From: Aphidius gifuensis
Taxonomy: Eukaryota > Arthropoda > Insecta > Hymenoptera > Braconidae
Length of the DNA stretch: 64,000 nt
Assembly: GCF_014905175.1 (NCBI RefSeq)
Contig: NC_057791.1
Coordinates: 9,620,492 to 9,684,491 of the forward strand
Direction: 5' to 3'
The position numbers and the translations under genes are program-made. Under the pieces are notes generated by a model. It searched no databases. It had not been told where the DNA came from and worked only from the letters and a program-made list of their open reading frames with translations. The first letter of the stretch is position 1. Each line of letters begins with the position of its first letter. Positions 12,240 through 23,495 of the stretch are shown here, in pieces.

Positions 12240-13040
12240 TTATTATTTATTTATTTATTTATTTATGATTAGTGTTCTGCGGCAGTAGCCATTATAGAAC
12301 ACAAGTAGTAAGGTATTACATAATGCCAATATGATACATAGTTATATAAACAAAAAATACAAAAATTGTGGTGATAAATACAGTTCAATTTTAATCTTAC
12401 AATAGTTAATCTTACAGTAGTTGATCAAGCAGTTTTAAATTAATACCTAGTTCACTGGCCTGCAGCTTTTACACACGATAATATAAATTCAGGCGATATT
12501 GATTGGAACGACATAATATTATTAAACAGTGTAGTTTTTTTACATACTTTATTAGTAGTATTTATCATAACACTAAGGGGGGATGACGATATTATAGGTC
12601 CAGTGCCATTTGCCATTGTAAAGGGGGATACTTTACGTAATTTATTAGCCAGTATTCTTATCCTGATGTCATTGAGTAGCTCAGGGCATTCAACTGCTCC
12701 AATTAGAATTTTTATAAATAATGATATAATTAAAACATCATGATGAAGGTGGATAGGTGTAATGTCAGTGATACTTGTGACGGTTTGAATGAGAAGGCTA
12801 TTATCACACCCTCTGGGTAGGTAAATGCCTTTTGTTTTATGTGTAAAATATTTAAAGAATTTACGTTGAGGTTTATTTATAAGTACAATCTGTTATTTAT
12901 TTATTTGTTTTTGAAGAAAAAAAATACTTCACGTGTTGTCTATTATCAGCTGCTTATAAAAACACACATCGTCCGACTCAATCCGACCGTATGCAAGATT
13001 TTTTCAAATATTTTTATTTTTACATTAAATCTTTATTTAT
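12240..13040. other. (TTTA)n tract and unassigned sequence
   Basis: A TTTATTTATTTATTTAT microsatellite at about 12238-12268 is followed by about 560 bp of moderately complex sequence without a convincing reading frame. A (TTTA)n tract next to unique sequence can mark the end of a non-LTR retroelement read on the minus strand, but I see no reverse transcriptase. Confidence 0.3.
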
Positions 13041-13044
13041 ATGT

Positions 13045-13224
13045 TACGAGTTAATTTTACAAAAAAAAATTTGTAAAATTAACAAACGAAATTTGTAAAA
13101 TTAACAAACGGAGTTTGTAAAAACATTTTACAAATTTTTTGTTTGTAAAATTAACAAACAAAAATTTGACAAACGACTGAAGTCTACAAATTACAAACGA
13201 ATTACCAACTTTTTTTTTACTGTG
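13045..13224. repeat. Right subterminal repeats and end of the EnSpm-like element
   Basis: Alternating TTTGTAAAATTAACAAAC words in both orientations, ending ACCAACTTTTTTTTTACTGTG. This is the inverted equivalent of 3108-3345. Confidence 0.75.
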
Positions 13225-13439
13225 TACAGCACCATGAATAAAATTCGAAAATGTAATATTATAACAGTAAACATACGTATCTTAATAGTTAACATATGCA
13301 TGATTTAAAGGTTAGATTCATAGTTAAGGGTATTTATGTATGTAAATATGAAAATTTAATGCAAGATTATGGATGAATTTACGAACAAAAACTAGAATTT
13401 AAATTTGGAAAACTCATCTGGAAGAAAACAAATCACGTT

Positions 13440-14105
13440 TATATTGTATATATATTCATCGCTCACAATGATTAAGCTCTTGGTTGGTCTTTGTGAGTCC
13501 TGCCAGGCTTAATAATAAACATAACCCGTAGCAATACACGCCCAAAAGGTCTTGCTTAGGGGCACAAGTGTATGATTCAAACCCTTTTGGAGCATAACCG
13601 GTAATACCCCATTGGTTCCCGGACTCTAATAAGGTTTGAACCCATTCATCGCCCAATTTACTTCATCAGAATTTACTACTCTAGACGCAATAGCCCAGTC
13701 TCGGCGTCCCAACACCCTTGGTTCGCCCCAGGTATCCATCGGAGTGGTTTCTACATACCCAAGAAAATGTTTGTCAAGCAGTACCCCAATCTCTTCCCTC
13801 CCCCCCGGAAGTTGGAGTGGTCCACCTGCTGCACTACATTTGCTCTGTCATGCTCTGCATTCAGCCATCAGCACGGTGTCCCACACTTTATCTTGACCAG
13901 GCTATTGCGAGACATCTCGAACGATGGGTACGCCACTCTCCCTACGCTAGGATTACTTGTTCGTCTGATCTTAGGACGAAATAGGTCTTTCCGGTATAGG
14001 AAATCTTCACGAAGAAGCTCGTAACCTAATAGGTGCCCTTCCCCGGTATACCCTATCGGATCTCCGAGATACTCAAGCCCTCCCACCGACGTCAAGGTCA
14101 TGTAA
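13440..14105. other. GC-richer island of unknown origin
   Basis: About 660 bp clearly richer in G+C than its surroundings, with several overlapping open frames of 60-88 codons on both strands and none that I recognise. The longest single-strand candidate starts MTLTSVGGLEYLGDP (14101 to 13868, minus). The edges at about 13440 and 14105 are abrupt. It could be the LTR or untranslated part of a retroelement, or DNA of foreign or organellar origin; I cannot decide between these. Confidence 0.35.
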
Positions 14106-14349
14106 TCTACAGGGAAGGAAAATTCTATAAATTATTTTATAAATTAAAAAAATGAAATAACAAGTTTTTATAATTTTTTCTTATGAATTGAATGAAAAAA
14201 AAAATGACGATTTTTTATAAAATTTTATAAATTTTTTAATAAACTCAAGAAAAAAAAAATAACAAATTTTCATAAAATTTTACAAAATTTTTCATGAATT
14301 TTTTTTTTTTTAATTTTATATAAATTTATTTTGATCAAGGTTTACAAGA

Positions 14350-14526
14350 ATATTTATCAATAAAATTTACTGTTAACGCAAGACACCGTTATACCGAGAT
14401 AGTAACACCTGGAGGCCAGCTTCAATTTTGACAGAGTTTTATTACCTATATTATTTTAGTTACAATAAACAGTTATTATTTTTATTGATTGAAACACCTT
14501 GTGTTTCAGCATTTTTATTCCATTAC
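14350..14526 (+). mobile_element. 3' end of a BEL/Pao-type LTR
   Basis: The segment includes TTACAATAAACAGTTATT (an AATAAA signal) and finishes TTTATTCCATTACA. About 20 bp later comes ATTTGGTCCTCCGAGC, which resembles the TTGGTCC(T)TCGAGCC leader seen after the LTR of BEL/Pao elements. A gag of the same family follows downstream. The LTR start is not identified and no second LTR was found. Confidence 0.5.
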
Positions 14527-15026
14527 AATCCATTTCCTTGCGTCATTATTTGGTCCTCCGAGCAAAACGAGTGAGTTCTACCTTTAAAATCAGTATTCCT
14601 TAAATAATTATTTAATTCATATTTGTGAGTGTTTAGAACCTGTTGAGCTTCACGAGGGTAAAAAACGAGGAACAAACCGCGTAATGAAAAACAAAAAATT
14701 GCAGCATGGTCATGAAAGTTGTGCACGCCCATGAGTGCTGATTACTAAGACACAATGTGCACAGAGAGTTATTATTATTTTTTAAGTTGTTTAAACAAAG
14801 AATAATAATAAAAGTGTAGGGTTATTTTTGTGAAAAAAAATTCGAAATCTGAAAAATACGAGTTTGCTCACCACCTGTCATTTTTCAAAATGCATTGGCT
14901 TCTATATTTCTTAACCCAATGTCCATTATTTATTATATGTTTTATGTAATTGAAAATAATTAAGTAAACACATATGGTCGTGTTCACCCTGGTGAAATAA
15001 ATTGGGATATAAATAATTATTACTAA

Positions 15027-16229
15027 TTGTTTTTAATATATTTGAGGATTATAGAAAGAGAAGATAGTACACCCGGTACTCCAGGTGGGCAAGTTGGCCA
15101 TCAAGATTATGCCAAGTCGACTGAGTACAAGATAGCCATGACGCCGAAACAACCACAAGCAGCTCATGACACCAAGGTCATCAAGGCGTATCTGAATGAG
15201 TCTTACGTCACACAACAGTCACTTCGTGATCGCCTGGCTACTATTCACAATTGGGTTGTGGCCGGTAAAGAAGAAAATAAAGTTTTTACCACCATTCTGG
15301 TGTCAGTACGTGACAAAGAGGCTAAGAGGTTTTTTCATCAATACACTGATACTGACAGGCCCAGATAACACGTTTGCCAAATGACAAGGCAAAATTAGAG
15401 CTCGAGAGTAGGTCATACTGAATAAGTAACAAGCCAGTCATGATTAAGGAAGGTTATTATGACACCTACACTATGATCGAAGAGTTAACCGACAAACTTG
15501 TTGTTCCAACATCCAATGCCATCTTAGGATGCAATGTGAATAAGCTGCCACCATTGGGGGTTTCATGCTTTAATGGTGATTCTACTAAATGGCTCGAATT
15601 TGAAAGTCTGTTTGAACAAGTGCTTATATTGAAGCCTGGGATCTTAGATATCTCGGAGTTCCGCTATTTGCAGATGGCATTGGATGAAAGAACGAAGGAA
15701 AAATTCGGTGGCATTGCAGTCACCGGTGATAACTTTGCTGTTGCCTGGGGCCAATTGAAGAAAGACTTTGGCAATAAACGGAGACTGGTAAATGCTGAAA
15801 TCGGTAACTTACTGGGATACAGAAAATGACGTTGGCCAATGCTCACGAGTTATCTCGTATAATATCCAGAGTTAAGCATTGCAGCTTTGGAGAAACTGGG
15901 TAGACCAGTCGAGCATTGGGACGATATTGTAGTATACAGAGTCTTCCGCATATTACGTGTCTCCTTGGCATCTTCTTGGGAAAAAACGATTGCCAACACC
16001 ACAGAACTTCCAACCTGGGAGGAATTTTAAAATTTTTCAAATTCAGAAGAAAAGTTCTTGGCGAGAGTGGAGCAAGCGGAACAGATGGATGGAGCTGCTC
16101 CATCACTAAGTTCAGTCAGAGTCCACGCTGGGACTCTAACACCAGCATCTAACAGCAATCCGCGTGAGTTCTGTCAGAGCAGGGAACACAACCTAGTAAA
16201 GTGCCCACAATTTGCAGCAATGCCAGCAG
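15027..16229 (+). pseudogene. BEL/Pao gag relic (DUF1759-like)
   Basis: Fragments in several frames. 15027-15368 reads LNESYVTQQSLRDRLATIHN. 15440-15829 gives LPPLGVSCFNGDSTKWLEFE, then FRYLQMALDERTKEKFGGIAV and FAVAWGQLKKDFGNKRRLVN. This fits the BEL/Pao gag pattern LP.l.l..F.G....W..F...F and Y..AW..L...Y..KR.iv. After a frameshift near 15830 the degraded frame runs to the edge of the first zinc-knuckle region (FCQSREHNLVKCPQF) and is cut by the hAT-type element at 16230. Gag would form the retrotransposon particle. Numerous stops make it non-functional. Confidence 0.8.
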
Positions 16230-16580
16230 TAGGGATGTGCGATACTCAGCGATATATCGGAACAGCCGATATATCGCCAATATATATCGGATACTTTTAC
16301 TCGATACTTTTTGATCCGATATACCGAGTAACCGATATTTTTTACCAGATATCGGTCAAAAAGTACCGGAGACTAGTGATTGGGGATTCCAGCGATTTTA
16401 TAATATATATCACCAAAAAACATACCAAAAAATATTATTTTATAAACAACTATATAAATTAAAATGATAAAAATTGTTATTAATTTGAAATATATATTTT
16501 ATAATTTTATCCAATATTAAATATTGTTTTGTATTTATTAAAAATACATATATATATTTATACATACATTGTATTAACAT

Positions 16581-17694
16581 TGTGACGAGACTCGCTCGTC
16601 TACCTTAAATTAAAATTATATTTATTTTCTTGAATATTTTTTCTTTATTATTATTATTGTACGGTTGACCAGTGACGCTTTTATTATTTTTATTTTTGTG
16701 AGTAAAGAGGGGAATAACCGGTTTGTACACTAATAATATCCCCTCTAGTACTACCATTCCCACCGTGTGCCCTACTATGATTTTGACTGGTCAATTTGAG
16801 TAACTTCATTGAGATTGGTGCATATCAGTCATAGTGGGAATAAAATTGGACAGGGTAGAATCACAGCTATTTAAGCTGTGGCACAGCACACACAACACAC
16901 ATTCCCTTGCCTACAGCCGCAGTGAGTCCAGGTTCTCTGGCGAGTCATCCCAGAACCTCGGACAACCCCTCCCTTGCCCCCTTGGAATTGGAGTCATCAA
17001 TTCCATAGCTTTAGGAAGTGGAGCCATCCCTTCCACCAAGGTCTAGGAGCAGGAGTCATCCATCCTAAGATTCCCCTTTACCTTGGTCATTGTTAGTAAT
17101 GTGTGGTTCTTTTTGTCTCCCTTTGTTAGTAAGCGTACTTGGTCAATCTTTTATTGTGTTGTATCTGGATATTAGATAAATTTTCGTATTTAATTATTAA
17201 ATAAACTTGGTTAATTTTGAGTACATTAATTATCGTTTTGTTGAGTGATTTATTTTCCCATTGTTTTATTATTTCAGTGACGTAATTTTAATATTCTTTA
17301 CCCGTCCCTCTCTCCACAAACCAGCATACTAAGCGACCCAGGCAAACCCCTCAACTCAATTTTAAGATTTACTATTGCAGGTCCGGATCAACATCTTTGG
17401 ATTATTGTGCGTTATTTGGATTCTTTGGATTATTGTGTGTTATTTGGTTATTTGGTTATTGTGTGTTATTTGGTTATTTGGTATTTGGTATTTGGTTATT
17501 TGGTTAGTTCTGAGGTCGTTTTGTTGTTTTAGCAGCGTAGAATAAAGCAACTGGCATATTTTAATTGTCGTTTTTGGTGATTTTAGCGACGTAGAATAAA
17601 ATTTACTGTCCCCCCTTTGTCTGAAAAATAGGTTGATCCGAGCCTGTAGGTAAAGTCTGAGAATTGAGTGAGAAGGTAACAATGTCACGTTACA
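16581..17694 (+). repeat. Left LTR (1,114 bp) of the nested LTR element
   Basis: Starts TG and ends CA. Its last 160 bp recur at 18826-18983 with few changes. It contains purine/pyrimidine blocks and a (TTATTTGG)n-like stretch at 17405-17505. Confidence 0.8.
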
Positions 17695-17697
17695 AAA

Positions 17698-17715
17698 TGG
17701 CGCCCAAACAGGGAC
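17698..17715 (+). promoter_or_regulatory. Primer binding site, tRNA-Lys type
   Basis: TGGCGCCCAAACAGGGAC lies three bases after the LTR end. It differs by one base from the lentiviral tRNA-Lys3 primer site, so reverse transcription would have been primed by a lysine tRNA. Confidence 0.85.
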
Positions 17716-18398
17716 CTGAATATTAAATTCAGGTTCTAAATCAAACCCTTTCTCTAGTGTGTTTTAAGTTTAAGAAGAAAAATAATAATAAAAAAAAAAA
17801 AGAAAAAAACAACGTGTCCAGCCCAGGTTCATCGGCGAGTCATCCCGGAACCACGTTAATTAGAGTGAGCATAAAGGATTCAGTGCAGGATTATCAGTGG
17901 AATTATAAGAATAAAAATGTGATTGTGAAGGGAAACTGTGAAAAAAAAAAAGGATAACTACGCGCTACGTCCTGGTGCATTCTTATGGTCACAGATTGAA
18001 GGTAAGATAAACGGATTTAATTTTGTTTTACCACGCGGTGACAAGAAAAAAAAAGTATACAAAAAAAATGTGTATACAGATATTCCTCCGCCGAGTTTAC
18101 TCTTTATCTTACTCTACCTTCATCTATCCCCACTATTATAAAACTTATTTATTGTACTCCCACCCGTTTACCGTAATCTTAAAAGCTTATTCTTACTTCC
18201 CCTCTTTTAGAAAAAAAATAAAATTCTTTCTCCCACCTATTTATTGCTACTATAAAATTTATCTCCTATACTCCCACCCATCTACTGTTATACTAACATC
18301 CCCACTATACAGTAAAATGTATTTACGATATCCCTACCTATTTCCAGTAACTTTAGGTGGAGTGGCGAGTCATCCCGGAGCGATGGGTTACTGTAATA
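17716..18398 (+). other. Non-coding interior of the nested LTR element
   Basis: The leader continues with A-rich sequence and C/T-rich stretches (17940-18350, many TTCTCCC/CTCCCACC words). Open frames up to 126 codons exist but look like low-complexity translation. No gag, protease or reverse transcriptase motifs are present. Confidence 0.5.
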
Positions 18399-18825
18399 AT
18401 TAGTCGGCCCTCCGGATAAATAAAACTCCCCTTAATCCCAGGACTGATTATGTTATAATAAATGAAATATTATTGTAATAATCAGTCAGCCCTCCGGAGA
18501 AATACAAATTCCCATTTATTTGGCTAATTATGTTATAATAAATTAATTTTTATTGTAATAATTAGCCAGCCCTCCGGAAAAATAAATAATTCCCATTTAT
18601 TTGACTAATTATGTTATAATAAATTAATTTTTATTGTAATAATTAGTCGGCCCTCCGGAAAAATAAATAAATCTCATTTATTCCAGACTAATTATGTTAT
18701 AATGAATTGATTTTCATTGTAATAATTAGTCGGCCCTCCGGTAAAATAATAATTCCCATTTATTCAACGACTAATTATGTTATAATAAATTAAATTTTAT
18801 TGTAATGATTAGTCAGCCCACCGGA
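18399..18825 (+). repeat. 81-bp tandem repeat, five copies
   Basis: Units start at 18399, 18481, 18561, 18642 and 18725, with a partial unit at 18808. Each begins ATTAGTC(G/A)GCCCTCCGGA and ends with AATTATGTTATAATAAATT and TTATTGTAATA. Each unit carries a small palindrome, TTATAATAA. The array sits just before the partial right LTR. Confidence 0.92.
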
Positions 18826-18983
18826 TCAGAATAAAGCAACTGGCATATTTTAATTGTCGTTTTTGGTAATTTTAGCGACGTAGAATAAAATTTACTGTCC
18901 CCCCTTTGTCTGAAAAATAGATTGATCCGAGCCTGTAGGTAAAGTCTGAGAATTGAGTGAGAAGGTAACAATGTCACGTTACA
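18826..18983 (+). repeat. Partial right LTR (3' 160 bp only)
   Basis: Matches 17534-17694 almost base for base, from AGAATAAAGCAACTGGCATA to CACGTTACA. The first 950 bp of the expected LTR are absent, replaced by the 81-bp tandem array. Confidence 0.85.
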
Positions 18984-19304
18984 ACATATATTATTATTAT
19001 TATCAATCTTTATTATTATTGATTGATATATTAATAAAAAAATTTTATGTAAAACAATTCGAATTTAAATAAAAGACAAGACCAGTATTAAATAATATTA
19101 ATACTGATATATTTAAATAAAATAATAATTAAAATAAAAAACTCATCAAACATTGGTCTTTTTTTTTATTTTAAAAGTACTCGATATTCGATATACCGAG
19201 TACTTTTCAACCCGATATATCGGATAACCGATATTTGAAAAAAAAAATATCCGATATATCGATACTGAATACTTTTAAAAGTATCGCACATCCCTAGCCA
19301 GCAG

Positions 19305-19700
19305 TGAAGCAAGAGGAGTTCATTAAGACAAAGTGACTAAGACTCATCTGCTTCGACTGCCTTAGGTCACATGCTGTTATTAAATACAAGGAAAAGGGGT
19401 CTTGCAGTAGATGTCCAAACCAAAGGCACCACACTATGTTGTGCTACAAGAGTCGGTTAGTGAGGCCATCAAATTTATCATCAACACAAGAAGCAGCAAC
19501 AACGTCAGCACTCGCTAAATCACCACGAACGGAAGCACGAGAAGCAAAGGCAATTCAAATTTATTTTTGTATAAAAAAAATCGTGATTTTTATTGTTTTT
19601 TGCTAGGTATTGCTGCGTTGTTGTTGAGAGAGTTATTGGATTTTGAAGAGGGCTTTGGAAATCCATTACGTGATCTCAAAGCTTCAATTTAGGATCACCT
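19305..19700 (+). pseudogene. BEL/Pao gag zinc-knuckle continuation
   Basis: After the nested element the reading resumes: CFDCLRSHAVIKYKEKGSC followed by SRCPNQRHHTMLCYKSR (about 19335-19455). This is the paired zinc-knuckle signature of BEL/Pao gag (CF.CL..H....C...C..C...HHT.LH). After 19480 the match fades. An open stretch with LLRELLDFEEGFGNPLRDL near 19615-19690 is unassigned. Confidence 0.72.
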
Positions 19701-19974
19701 TTGTATATATTCTTCATCATTATTGTTATTATTTATAAATACACATTATAGCAGTAGTTTTTGATTAATTTTGAGAGAGTTAATGAGTTATTTATTTAAA
19801 AAAATAATATTATCAATAAATATTATTAAAATAATATTTAAATTCATATAATAATAATTGTTCAATATAAAATAAGCTTCACGATTATTCACGACTCGAT
19901 ATGCTACGACTCAGCTGACTTTACGACTGACGAAAATTTTCTTGTTAATGTTTGTTACAACATACAACAAACTC

Positions 19975-20058
19975 CTTGACAACGGTTACCAACTGTAAAA
20001 AAAACAACTATTTTTCATTAAAAAAAAAAAAAAAAACAGTTGGTAACCGTTGCCATAG
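19975..20058. repeat. Hairpin with 18/19-bp arms and A-rich loop
   Basis: GACAACGGTTACCAACTGT is followed about 46 bp later by ACAGTTGGTAACCGTTGCC. The loop is A-rich. It lies at the low-coordinate edge of the minus-strand Helitron relic, where a Helitron 3' hairpin would be expected, but the CTRR end is not evident. A small MITE is the alternative. Confidence 0.6.
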
Positions 20059-20159
20059 AGTCACACTAAAATCTAAATATAGAGAAAGAAAAAATAAAAT
20101 AAAATAAAGATAATCAAGAGAGAGTGAAAGAAAGGGAAACAAAACAACCAATCACAGAA

Positions 20160-22135
20160 GAAAGAACCGCCGTTACTTTTTTTCTTTTTATAATAGGAGA
20201 TAATGTCAACTACTTCTTGTTGTTCTCCATTGAGTAGCTCATACTGTTTAGGTGAAATTTCGCTACCATTGTTTTCAACTCTAGTGATTTGTGGCATTGA
20301 TGGAAAATCTGCAAGACTCGACTTTTCATTCTGTAATAATATATTTTTTCTTACATAGGCATTTCTGTAGGCCTGATTGAGAGGCATTTTTCTGCAGGAA
20401 TCTTGTGATAACGTATCCTCGAATTCTTCCCACAGCTCTTCTGGGTGAATAGGACGACAATGTATTAAAATCCTCACAAATAACTGTAAATGACTTTTAC
20501 GTGGTTCCCAAGTGTGAATAGATACACCTGGTAATTTTTTATATACATACTGAGTTTCAAAATATGAAAGATATCTTGCTTGTGGATCGTGTCTATTCAA
20601 AGCAAAATAAGCAAGTAACATTGACTCTCTGTTGAGTGCCGTTTGAATTGCATTATTATTATCAATGTCTTCAATCATAACAGTCTGCTGCTTTGGTAAA
20701 TGAACTGCTAGTCGCAGAACAGCATGACTTCGTCCTTGCAATGAATATTTTAGAATGGGTGCACATGCTACCAGAGGACTAACGTATCGAGTTTCAATGT
20801 AATTACGAATTTCATCATGATGAATTTCATTTCGAATGTGATTCCCATTTGAATCAGATTCTTGAATCACAATGGCTGCAGCATCATGACCTTTATAAAT
20901 ATATTTATACAAATACTTCACAGCCTTAATGCTGAAGACAACTTCTACGTTTATATGGCAGATAAGTTGCACTAACTATTCTTTATTATGGGGTACTACG
21001 TGTCGATTATCAAAAGTAAAACCATCTTGACGACTATAAGTTTTATTGTTACGTCGCTTACAGAGAAGATGACCGTCTTCATCCAAAGTTGTTAGGTTAT
21101 TGAATGCTTTAGGATAGTGTTCAGAACAGCTTCTGGTTTCATCTAAGCACCAGTCTCCACATGGTCCCTGAATCATATTTTTTTTTTAACGATTTCATGC
21201 AATCGAGGATTTTGAATCGGATCAGGAACTTCAGCTGAAATGTATGTGATACATGATCATCATTTGATATGACTAAGCAAAAACATTAAGTTCTCGCATT
21301 GCATTATCAATTGCCACAAGAACTTCTCTATTTAAATGTGTATGAACATTGAGTCAATGATTGACTGCTTCATTCGAATCAATTATATAGAGTTGACCAT
21401 TATTTGGTAATTCATTTTCAGCTGGATATAAAGGAGTATTCATCTGAAAATAAATTTAACCTTGAATTTCAAAGCAAAATGGACCGGGCCTTCGATTATT
21501 AAATGAAACTAATCTCGCATTGAATGACGCAAATGAAAAAGAACTATTCAAAGGACGTATATTGTCGTGAAAATGATCTGACATTGGATGTGTGCCAGTA
21601 AATAATTTTTTTTTAATTAATGGTGGCTCAGGCAAAGGATCTAGAATAACTTTTCCATGGCTACAACAATCATTGAATGATTTTCTTTTATTGATAACTT
21701 TCTCTGACTCAAAATGTTCTGCTTTACAATGTACTCAAACTATGTTCATTGGCCCTAAATAATTTTCAAGTATTGTCGATTCATCAAAATCTTTATTTAA
21801 AAGAGGTCTAATTATTCGAATATGATTATTTGGTAATTCAGTTATGTCAGTTATCACAGGTATATTTCTGTGAAATGCATCACCAACGTCAGACTTTATT
21901 TTATCAGCAGGAAAAAATGTAGGAATTTCAGTTCTAATTACAAATTGCTGCTTTCTTTTTTTATTATGAGAATATTGTGATTGTGCTCAAAAATCTTCAT
22001 TTATTTCAGTTTCATTAAAAGGTACAATCATATAATCATCATTTTTTATTTCTAATCTTTGTTTTCTTTTTCTTTGCCGACTGCTTAGCTGAGTGGCACT
22101 ATCAACCTGTCTATTATTCTGCATGTTATTAGATG
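20160..22135 (-). pseudogene. Helitron Rep/helicase relic
   Basis: Minus-strand pieces in Helitron order. An N-terminal region reads NGQLYIIDSNEAVNH, then NREVLVAIDNAMREL (21290-21420). A jump leads to ISAEVPDPIQNPRLHEIV (about 21185-21235) and IQGPCGDWC...CSEHYPKAFNN (21176-20976). Then comes the long open stretch 20972-20200 with AVKYLYKYIYKGHD, RYVSP, LPGVSIHTWEPRKS and the start of the helicase region (ISPKQYELLNGEQQEVVD). The segment that should hold the HUH nuclease, between MRELNVFA and ISAEVPDP, is deleted. The helicase core is missing too. In life this protein would nick and unwind DNA for rolling-circle transposition. Confidence 0.85.
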
Positions 22136-22428
22136 ACCGATATTCAGTACGTAATATTTGTCTGTTAAATCAAATAAACTAAATAAATAAATCAAATTAA
22201 TTATATAAACTTATTTAAACCGTAAAAATTCTATTTATCTCAATAATGTCTTTATTATATTCCAAAAAAACTATTTGTTATTATTTAATTTCAAATTGTC
22301 TATATTCTCTATCTTGATATTATTTCTATTCTTCTCTTTACTTTTACATTTGGTTCTAGATGAGACTCATTTAACTGATTTTCTTATAATCTTATTTAAA
22401 CTTAAGGATAAGAATAGTCAATGTATAG

Positions 22429-23353
22429 GATATCAAACAAAAAACAAAAATAAATTTTTGTACAAAAAGGAGAGTCAAGTATTCGAAACTATTATTTTTT
22501 TTTTTTTAAACATACAAAAAAAGAGAATATCAAAAAAGTCAAGTACAAAAGTACTAATTTCTTTAAAAATCATTGACCCATATGAATGGTCTTAACTTTT
22601 GACAAAATTTTATACTTGACCTCGCCCGGTTCTTCCCAAATAAAGTTTCAAGCCTACACACTTTTATAATTGTTTATAATATTGACGACGGATATCTATT
22701 TATACATATGTACATCTTTCATATATCATGCAATATGCATTATTAGAAGGGGGATAAGCTTATACCGACTTTATGCATTATTATTTATGCTTATACCCAC
22801 TCTATGCATTATAGATTAAAAGCGCCCCTACATTTTACTTTTCGAACTATATTACTGACGTCATTTTTTGCCGCTTAACAACGATTTCAGAAAAATTTGA
22901 AAAAATTTTTTCACACATTTCTCCGTATGGGTTAATTTTAAAGAAATTCAGACTAATCGTGGAGAAATACAAAGTAATCGCGGAGAAATATTTTCACGAG
23001 TGGTTGGCTAAGTATGATAGTTCAGTATTACATACGTATTATGTTTCATATTCGTATTAATCAATTTGATACAGATGAAGTGCTTCTACTTTTCACTTCT
23101 TATTGATGAGTCTAAATTTGTGTGAAAGACTCAAAATTTTATTTGAAAGGAACCGGGCGGGGTCAAGTATAAAATTTTGTCAAAAGTTAAGACCATTCAT
23201 ATGGGTTAATGATTTTTAAATAAATTAGTACTTTTGTACTTGACTTTTTTGATATTCTCTTTTTTTGTATGTTTAAAAAAAAAAAAATAATAGTTTCGAA
23301 TACTTGACTCTCCTTTTTGTACAAAAATTTATTTTTGTTTTTTGTTTGATATC
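22429..23353. repeat. Foldback element with about 210-bp inverted arms
   Basis: The left arm (22429-22640) starts GATATCAAACAAAAAAC and ends near CTCGCCCGGTTC. The right arm (23140-23353) is its inverted copy, GAACCGGGCGGGGTCAAG to GTTTGATATC. The spacer of about 500 bp contains GCTTATACCCACTCTAT and a CGCCCCTACATTTTACTTTT block shared loosely with the MITE at 28213. No coding capacity. A single clean target duplication is not obvious. Confidence 0.85.
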
Positions 23354-23495
23354 ATATCTTTTTGTAAAGTTTTTTGATCGTTTACAATTAAAAATAACAA
23401 CATATCATACGTCCTGATCATCAAAATAAACAAGGTGTTCAAAGCTTGTCTATTTTAGACTACCCCATACAAAAAATATTTTTTATCTTAAGATA

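Larger units (their letters stand above)
3108..13224 (-). mobile_element. EnSpm/CACTA-like DNA transposon carrying a nested hAT
   Basis: The left end reads CACAGTAAAAAATAGTTGG and the right end is its inverted copy, TTTTTTTACTGTG. Both are flanked by TA (3106-3107 and 13225-13226). Inside each end lie many short inverted and direct repeats built on TTTGTTAATTTTACAAA. The 10,117-bp span includes a 6,042-bp hAT insertion; without it and one copy of its target duplication the element is about 4.07 kb. A split minus-strand transposase of the animal EnSpm/CMC type lies within. Ends starting CAC and subterminal repeat arrays are typical of the CMC group. The family assignment comes from protein motifs and ends together. 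Confidence 0.75.
16581..18983 (+). mobile_element. Defective LTR retrotransposon nested in the hAT
   Basis: It begins TGTGACGAG and ends CACGTTACA, flanked by the 4-bp duplication ACAT (16577-16580 and 18984-18987). A complete left LTR (16581-17694) is followed by a tRNA-Lys-type primer site. The roughly 1.1-kb interior has no gag-pol. At the right only about 160 bp match the LTR 3' end. The motif GGCGAGTCATCCC recurs inside the LTR and twice in the interior (near 16938, 17833 and 18364). It is therefore a non-autonomous, internally rearranged LTR element, probably Gypsy-like by its primer site. Confidence 0.82.
16230..19296. mobile_element. hAT-type non-autonomous element nested in BEL/Pao gag
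   Basis: The ends TAGGGATGTGCGATAC and its inverted copy are flanked by an exact 8-bp duplication, GCCAGCAG (16222-16229 and 19297-19304). The terminal 120-130 bp on each side are imperfect inverted repeats full of CGATATATCGG-type palindromic words. No transposase is present. Removing a nested LTR element leaves about 660 bp, so this is a non-autonomous hAT. Deleting it rejoins the BEL gag: NLVKCPQF before, CFDCLRSHAV after. Confidence 0.9.

Noticed and set aside
13636..14024. Three overlapping plus-strand frames in the GC-rich island as genes
   Set aside because: No frame is favoured, codon use is not distinctive, and none resembles a known protein; kept only as an unassigned island.
18399..18825. 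81-bp repeats as a CRISPR or iteron origin
   Set aside because: The whole unit repeats, including the part that would be a spacer, and it lies inside an LTR element with a target duplication.
22275..22595. 106-codon plus-strand frame with hydrophobic start
   Set aside because: It runs into the inverted arm of the foldback element and consists largely of translated poly-T/poly-A sequence.
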